From the NCBI GenBank assembly GCA_964477735.1, contig CAYZFD010000023.1, forward strand, positions 1-27,467: a stretch of 27,467 nucleotides of DNA, written 5' to 3'. This DNA comes from CAYZFD01 sp964477735 (GTDB lineage: Bacteria > Bacteroidota > Bacteroidia > Flavobacteriales > Flavobacteriaceae). How positions within the stretch are numbered: the first letter of the stretch is position 1; every line of letters starts with the position of its first letter. Under the pieces are notes generated by a model that saw nothing but the letters and a program-made list of their open reading frames with translations, ran no database searches and was not told the DNA's origin. Shown here piece by piece: positions 23,436 to 27,467 of this stretch. A program made the translations under genes and the position numbers.

Positions 23436-24455
23436 TTAGAAAAGAGTGCCTGGTTGTTGTGGGCTCTTGCCCAAATGTTTATAGGCCAATGCAGTCACTT
23501 CCCTACCGCGTGGGGTTCTCACAATAAATCCTTGCTGAATGAGGAAAGGTTCATAAACTTCCTCAATGGTTTCGGCACTTTCAGAAACTGCGGTGGCCAA
23601 GGTAGTAATGCCAACGGGGCCTCCCTTGAACTTATCAATCAAAGTAGTCAAAATTTTATTGTCCATTTCGTCAAGACCATGCGCATCAACATGAAGTGCA
23701 GCAAGGGCATAACGGCTAATTTCCATGTCAATTTTCCCGTTCCCTTTAATCTGAGCAAAGTCACGCACTCTCCTTAGTAGGGCGTTTGAAATCCTGGGGG
23801 TGCCACGGCTACGGCCTGCAATTTCTATAGCGGCATCGGGGCTAATTGAAATGTTTAGGATGTCTGCACTGCGCTCCACTATGGTGGATAAAAGTTCGGT
23901 GCTATAATATTCTAAACGGCTGTTGATGCCAAAGCGTGCTCTCATAGGAGCCGTGAGCAAGCCCGATCGGGTGGTAGCCCCAATAAGGGTAAAGGGATGC
24001 AATTCAATTTGAACAGTTCTGGCATTGGGCCCCGACTCTATCATGATGTCAATCTTATAATCCTCCATGGCGGAATAGAGATACTCTTCTACTATGGGAC
24101 TTAGCCGATGAATTTCATCGATAAAAAGCACGTCGCGGGGTTCGAGATTGGTGAGCAAACCCGCCAAATCGCCGGGCTTGTCTAAAACGGGCCCAGAGGT
24201 CACTTTGAGAGAAACCCCCAATTCATTGGCTAAAATATGGGCCAATGTTGTTTTTCCTAAACCAGGAGGGCCGTGAAAAAGGGTGTGGTCTAGGGCTTCT
24301 TGCCTTTGGTTGGCAGCCGAAACAAAGACCCTTAGGTTTTCGAGAACCTGGGCTTGGCCTGAAAAATCGTCAAAATTCAGTGGGCGAAGCGCTTTGTCGA
24401 TGTCGCGTTCTTCGCTGCTCTGGTGCATTCCAGTGGGATCAAGATGCTCGTTCAT
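23436..24455 (-). CDS. ruvB: Holliday junction branch migration helicase RuvB
   Basis: A 339-residue AAA+ motor that works with RuvA to move Holliday junctions. Visible motifs: Walker A GPPGLGKTT (62-70), Walker B VLFIDEIHRL (109-118), sensor 1 IGATTRSGLL (about 158-167), arginine finger region TAPMRARFG, sensor 2 RGTPRISNALLRRVRDFA, and a C-terminal winged helix with IQQGFIVRTPRGR. Length is normal. It is followed closely by queG and preceded by the truncated Crp/Fnr gene. TATATTTG, a perfect -7 box, lies only 7 bases before the ATG, and AGGAG sits 3 bases upstream of the start, unusually close for a ribosome binding site. Confidence 0.96.
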   Translation of the reverse strand: MNEHLDPTGMHQSSEERDIDKALRPLNFDDFSGQAQVLENLRVFVSAANQRQEALDHTLFHGPPGLGKTTLAHILANELGVSLKVTSGPVLDKPGDLAGLLTNLEPRDVLFIDEIHRLSPIVEEYLYSAMEDYKIDIMIESGPNARTVQIELHPFTLIGATTRSGLLTAPMRARFGINSRLEYYSTELLSTIVERSADILNISISPDAAIEIAGRSRGTPRISNALLRRVRDFAQIKGNGKIDMEISRYALAALHVDAHGLDEMDNKILTTLIDKFKGGPVGITTLATAVSESAETIEEVYEPFLIQQGFIVRTPRGREVTALAYKHLGKSPQQPGTLF

Positions 24456-24462
24456 ACTCCTA

Positions 24463-24470
24463 CAAATATA
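24463..24470 (-). promoter_or_regulatory. Possible -7 element immediately upstream of ruvB
   Basis: On the minus strand TATATTTG matches TAnnTTTG exactly but ends only 7 bases before the ruvB ATG. Transcription from it would give an almost leaderless message. No TTG is present at the -33 distance, so this may be chance. Confidence 0.28.
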
Positions 24471-24493
24471 AACGAATTCTTTAGTAGTCCGTT

Positions 24494-25039
24494 TTAAAAT
24501 CCTTGCACTACAGCCTCTAAAGATTTTTTGTCAAGAAGGCAAACTTTCCGACCACTGACTTTAATCCAATTCTTCTTTTGAAAAGCAGAAAGGGTTCGAA
24601 TGAGTGACTCATTGGCTATGCCAATAAGATTGGCCATTTCGTCTCTTTTTAGGTGCAGACAGATGTAGCCATTCTCTTTTTTAGGAAAAAAATCTTCCAT
24701 TTCCAGCAACAACTTGGCTGTTCGCTGTTGAAGATTTTTTTGTCCAAAATCTGCCAATTTATCGTCTGTTTTTTTAATGTAATGCGCCAATGATTGTAAG
24801 ACAAACAAAGCAAATTCATGATTGTTTTTTAGGGTATCAAAAAAGAGTGCTTTCGGCACCAAGCATCCTTCAACATCGGTGAGTGCTGTGGCTTGAAGGT
24901 TAGAATATTCTCCGTTCAATATGCTTCTGACCCCCAATAATGTTTGACCTTTTAACAATTCAATGATCTGATATTTTCCATTGTCGCAAAGTTTAGAAAT
25001 CATGCAACTCCCTTTGCTCACGCAATATAGCCCTTGCAA
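24494..25039 (-). CDS. Crp/Fnr family transcriptional regulator, apparently missing its 5' end
   Basis: The visible protein has a cyclic-nucleotide-binding-type beta-roll (GLYCVSKGSCMISKL, then GQTLLGVRSILNGEY) and a C-terminal Crp-type helix-turn-helix (RDEMANLIGIANESLIRTLSAF). It is about 181 residues from the first possible start (TTG 25039), but the family is usually about 220-235. Coding sequence clearly continues upstream: the same frame reads KPFQFKKGEIIFSEAVR, the first strand of the beta-roll. That frame closes at a TAA (25145-25147) with no ATG, GTG or TTG in the 35 codons between. The 5' end therefore seems to be lost, next to the truncated TauE/SafE gene. The N-terminal cysteines seen in oxygen-sensing Fnr proteins are not recognisable. 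An Fnr-type oxygen or redox regulator is likely by family and context; function is doubtful if the truncation is real. Confidence 0.6.
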   Translation of the reverse strand: MQGLYCVSKGSCMISKLCDNGKYQIIELLKGQTLLGVRSILNGEYSNLQATALTDVEGCLVPKALFFDTLKNNHEFALFVLQSLAHYIKKTDDKLADFGQKNLQQRTAKLLLEMEDFFPKKENGYICLHLKRDEMANLIGIANESLIRTLSAFQKKNWIKVSGRKVCLLDKKSLEAVVQGF

Positions 25040-25138
25040 CCTAACGGCTTCGGAAAAAATAATTTCTCCTTTTTTAAATTGAAAAGGTTTCAGCTTGTGT
25101 TTAAATTGTTTTGGTGTGTTTGGACTTTGAAAAGGGCA

Positions 25139-25459
25139 GGTAGTTTAAACGCACTGTTGCCTTGCGGGTTGGTCTATGTGGCACTTTCTGGCGCTTTGAT
25201 AAAAGCCAATTTGTTAGATGGGTTTTTCTATATGGTGTTTTTTGGTTCGGGCACAATCCCTATGCTGGTCGTGGTGAGACTTATAGGAACACCATTTAAA
25301 CAGCTCTTGAGCCGTTCATTACAATATGCTTTACCTTTGATAATTATGCTTTATGGTGCTAGGATGTTGGCCAGAGGCCTAGGGTTGGGGATTCCATATT
25401 TATCTCCAGAGCCATCACAAATGGAGCTCATAATAAATAACTTCAAAGCTTGTGAATAG
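25139..25459 (+). pseudogene. TauE/SafE-family (sulfite exporter-like) membrane protein, C-terminal half only
   Basis: From about 25139 the plus-strand frame reads GSLNALLPCGLVYVALSGAL, the signature that opens the second half of TauE/SafE-like proteins found next to cbb3 oxidase genes in Bacteroidota. FGSGTIPMLVVVRLIG, a third helix and GLGIPYLSPE follow to the stop. Intact relatives have about 230 residues and a first half with a GSxHCxGMCGP motif; that half is absent. Upstream of 25139 the frame continues to 25034, but there it is the antisense of the Crp/Fnr coding sequence, and there is no ATG before residue 67 of the open frame. It is the only plus-strand gene in the window. Either a deletion joined two divergent genes or the contig is misassembled here. 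Confidence 0.68.
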
Positions 25460-25489
25460 TTTTTAATACAAATCATTAGACAAGTGAAC

Positions 25490-25524
25490 AAAAAAACCCT
25501 TTTTAAGGCTAAAAAAGGATTTTT
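25490..25524. terminator. Bidirectional terminator between subunit I and the TauE/SafE remnant
   Basis: A 7-bp stem (CCTTTTT 25498-25504 with AAAAAGG 25512-25518) with a 7-base loop is flanked by seven As on the left (25490-25496) and a T-run on the right (25520-25524). Read on either strand it is a hairpin followed by Ts. It lies between two converging stop codons (25459 plus, 25552 minus), exactly where a two-way terminator is expected. The stem is AT-rich, so efficiency is uncertain. Confidence 0.6.
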
Positions 25525-25551
25525 ATAAATGGTTTCTAAATTCTATTAAGG

Positions 25552-27324
25552 TTAGTGCTGCAGTTCTTCCTCTCCTTTTTTTAGAGGAATGTGTTGCGGC
25601 ACAAAGTCCTCATCATGACCAGGCTTTGAGTAATCGTAGGCCCAACGGTGTACATGAGGAATTTCACCTTCCCAGTTTCCGTGGATGTGCTTAATTTCAG
25701 CTGTCCACTCTAGGGTATTGGATTTCCATGGATTTTGAACAGTTTTCTTTCCATAAAATATGCTATGGATAAAATTGTATAAGAAAACCAATTGGGCCGC
25801 TCCTGCTATGAGCGCAAAAATGGTGATGACGACATTAATATCAGCCAAGTCATCAAAATAAGGAAAAGCAGTGTTGGTGTAATAGCGACGTGGGAGTCCT
25901 GCCATACCAATAAAATGCATGGGGAAGAAAACCCCGTAGGCACAAACAGCCGTCACCCAAAAGTGTACATAGCCTAAATTTTTGTTCATCATTCTTCCGA
26001 ACATTTTAGGGAACCAGTGATACACTCCCGCAAAAAGTCCATACAATGCCGAAATACCCATTACCAAATGGAAGTGTGCCACTACAAAATAGGTGTCGTG
26101 TACGTTGATATCGAGAGTGCTATCGCCCAAAATAATTCCAGTGAGTCCACCAGAGATAAAAGTGGAAACCAAACCAATCGAGAATAGCATGGCGGGGTTA
26201 AACTGTAAATTTCCTTTCCAAAGGGTAGTGATGTAGTTAAAAGCTTTTACGGCCGAAGGAATTGCAATCAGAAGAGTGGTGAATGTAAATACAGAACCCA
26301 AGAATGGATTCATACCTGAAATAAACATGTGGTGTCCCCAAACAATAGTTGATAAAAATGCGATCGCCAAAATTGATGCCACCATGGCGCGGTAGCCAAA
26401 AATAGGCTTACGAGCGTTTGTAGCAATCACTTCGGAGGTGATTCCCAGTGCGGGAAGCAAAACAATATAAACCTCAGGGTGTCCTAAAAACCAAAAAAGG
26501 TGTTCATACAAAACGGGAGAACCTCCTTGATAATGAAGCACTTCACCCTGAATAAAAATATCGGACAAAAAGAAGGAAGTCCCAAAACTTCTATCCATGA
26601 TGAGCAACAGGGCTGCAGAGAGCAATACTGGGAAGGAAACCACCCCAATAATTGCGGTTACAAAAAACGCCCAAATAGTGAGTGGAAGTCGTGTCATGGA
26701 CATGCCTTTGGTTCTCAAATTGATAACCGTTACGATGTAATTCAAAGATCCCAAAAGCGATGATGCAATAAAGATGGCCATTGAAACCAACCAAAGGGTC
26801 ATCCCCAATCCCGAACCGGGTTGTGCTTGTGGTAGGGCACTTAGGGGAGGATAGATGGTCCAGCCAGCTGCTGCAGGTCCTGCTTCAACAAACAAAGAAG
26901 CGATCATGATTACGGACGAGAGGAAAAATAACCAGTAAGAAATCATGTTTAACAGTCCGGAAGCCATGTCACGAGCGCCAATTTGCAACGGAATAAGAAG
27001 GTTACTAAACGTTCCGCTTAAACCTGCGGTGAGCACAAAGAAAACCATGATGGTTCCATGAATGGTCACCAAAGCGAGGTAAACATTAGGATCCATTACA
27101 CCGTCGGGAGCCCATTTTCCAAGGGTAGATTCGAAAATTCCCATGGGTTGTTCGGGCCATGCCAGTTGCAATCTAAACAACAATGACATGGCTATTCCAA
27201 CGATGCCCATGAGGAGACCCGTGATCAAATATTGCTTCGAGATCATTTTGTGATCTTGACTAAAGATATATTTGGTAATAAAGGTTTCTTTATGATGATG
27301 TCCGTGATCGTGTGCTGCTGACAT
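25552..27324 (-). CDS. ctaD: Cytochrome c oxidase subunit I
   Basis: A 590-residue, twelve-helix catalytic subunit (also called coxA) of a heme-copper oxidase, which reduces oxygen to water and pumps protons. Metal ligands are all visible: heme a His89 (VTIHGTIMVFF) and His419, heme a3 His417 (VVAHFHLVMG), and CuB His282, His331 and His332 (GHPEVY, WGHHMF). Tyr286 is the residue cross-linked to the CuB histidine in A-type oxidases (HPEVY). The N-terminus is histidine-rich (MSAAHDHGHHHKE), perhaps metal-binding but unproven. It lies 25 bases after subunit II and ends at a bidirectional terminator. Subunits III and IV, which normally follow directly, are found about 16 kb downstream on the same strand. 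Confidence 0.97.
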   Translation of the reverse strand: MSAAHDHGHHHKETFITKYIFSQDHKMISKQYLITGLLMGIVGIAMSLLFRLQLAWPEQPMGIFESTLGKWAPDGVMDPNVYLALVTIHGTIMVFFVLTAGLSGTFSNLLIPLQIGARDMASGLLNMISYWLFFLSSVIMIASLFVEAGPAAAGWTIYPPLSALPQAQPGSGLGMTLWLVSMAIFIASSLLGSLNYIVTVINLRTKGMSMTRLPLTIWAFFVTAIIGVVSFPVLLSAALLLIMDRSFGTSFFLSDIFIQGEVLHYQGGSPVLYEHLFWFLGHPEVYIVLLPALGITSEVIATNARKPIFGYRAMVASILAIAFLSTIVWGHHMFISGMNPFLGSVFTFTTLLIAIPSAVKAFNYITTLWKGNLQFNPAMLFSIGLVSTFISGGLTGIILGDSTLDINVHDTYFVVAHFHLVMGISALYGLFAGVYHWFPKMFGRMMNKNLGYVHFWVTAVCAYGVFFPMHFIGMAGLPRRYYTNTAFPYFDDLADINVVITIFALIAGAAQLVFLYNFIHSIFYGKKTVQNPWKSNTLEWTAEIKHIHGNWEGEIPHVHRWAYDYSKPGHDEDFVPQHIPLKKGEEELQH

Positions 27325-27349
27325 ATCTCTTTTTTTAAAATTTTATAAA

Positions 27350-27467
27350 TTATTGAATGACCTCTGCGAAGGTGGCTTGTTGGTCCATCCAACTTTGAAA
27401 TTCTTCTTCTGTTTCTACAATAATTTTCATTTGCATATTGTAGTGTGATGCTCCACAAATTTTATTA
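27350..27467 (-). CDS. ctaC: Cytochrome c oxidase subunit II, C-terminal fragment
   Basis: Only the last 38 residues are inside the window; the gene continues beyond the right edge. The visible part begins NKICGASHYNMQMKIIV, the end of the CuA site: one cysteine, the histidine and the methionine of the C-x-x-x-C-x-x-x-H-x-x-M motif. It then runs through an acidic tail (VETEEEFQSWMDQQ) to TAA at 27350-27352. This is the periplasmic copper domain that accepts electrons from cytochrome c or an alternative complex III. Subunit I follows 25 bases later on the same strand. The SCO1/SenC protein at 5341-6036 is the likely copper donor. Confidence 0.92.
   Translation of the reverse strand, partial: NKICGASHYNMQMKIIVETEEEFQSWMDQQATFAEVIQ

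Noticed and set aside
1..27467. CRISPR arrays, tRNA or rRNA genes, insertion sequences, phage or defence genes
   Set aside because: Scanning both strands gave no repeat-spacer pattern, cloverleaf, transposase or defence motif; the window is filled by core-type genes.

Overview
The window looks like a piece of a Bacteroidota chromosome, most likely class Flavobacteriia. It carries a full-length sprA (type IX secretion translocon), Bacteroidota-type TonB proteins with a VFPGC motif, a caa3/aa3-type cytochrome oxidase cluster containing DUF420 and duplicated subunit III genes, and promoter-like elements of the Bacteroidota type (TTG, about 20 bases, TAnnTTTG). The 100-N run in ctaB marks it as a scaffolded draft or metagenome assembly. 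Almost everything is on the minus strand. No tRNA, rRNA, CRISPR array, insertion sequence or phage gene was recognised, and no gap between genes exceeds about 110 bases.

Layout in transcription order (right to left): 27467-25552 holds the end of cytochrome oxidase subunit II (CuA site) and subunit I. At 25552-24494 is a broken spot: the 3' half of a TauE/SafE membrane protein on the plus strand faces away from a Crp/Fnr regulator on the minus strand, and both lack their 5' ends at nearly the same point. Next come ruvB, queG, maeB (malic enzyme fused to a phosphotransacetylase-like domain), ruvA, the 7.3-kb sprA, gcvH with a vanZ-like gene, and two tandem TonB genes separated by a clear terminator. 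From 9827 to 4600 lies the second half of the oxidase locus: a promoter, ctaB (heme O synthase), two subunit III genes, subunit IV, a cysteine-free Sco-like protein, a true SCO1/SenC copper chaperone, DUF420, and a tiny membrane protein with a CSMC motif. From 4527 to 1 lies an export operon: MacB-type ATPase, two FtsX-type permeases, HlyD/MacA-type adaptor and the start of a TolC-type channel.

How the genes work together: the two oxidase segments supply the terminal oxidase subunits, the heme precursor enzyme and copper assembly factors. They flank about 16 kb of unrelated housekeeping genes (recombination, queuosine, carbon metabolism, glycine cleavage, secretion and TonB energisation). The ABC/HlyD/TolC set forms a tripartite envelope-spanning exporter of unknown substrate.

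Most of the window reads as ordinary flavobacterial core genome. I did not find a clearly new system. The best leads are the doubly truncated fnr/tauE junction, the small uncharacterised oxidase-linked proteins (cysteine-free Sco, CSMC protein, the large insert in subunit III), and the assembly artefact inside ctaB, where a 55-base exact overlap flanks the Ns and the gene becomes whole once it is collapsed.
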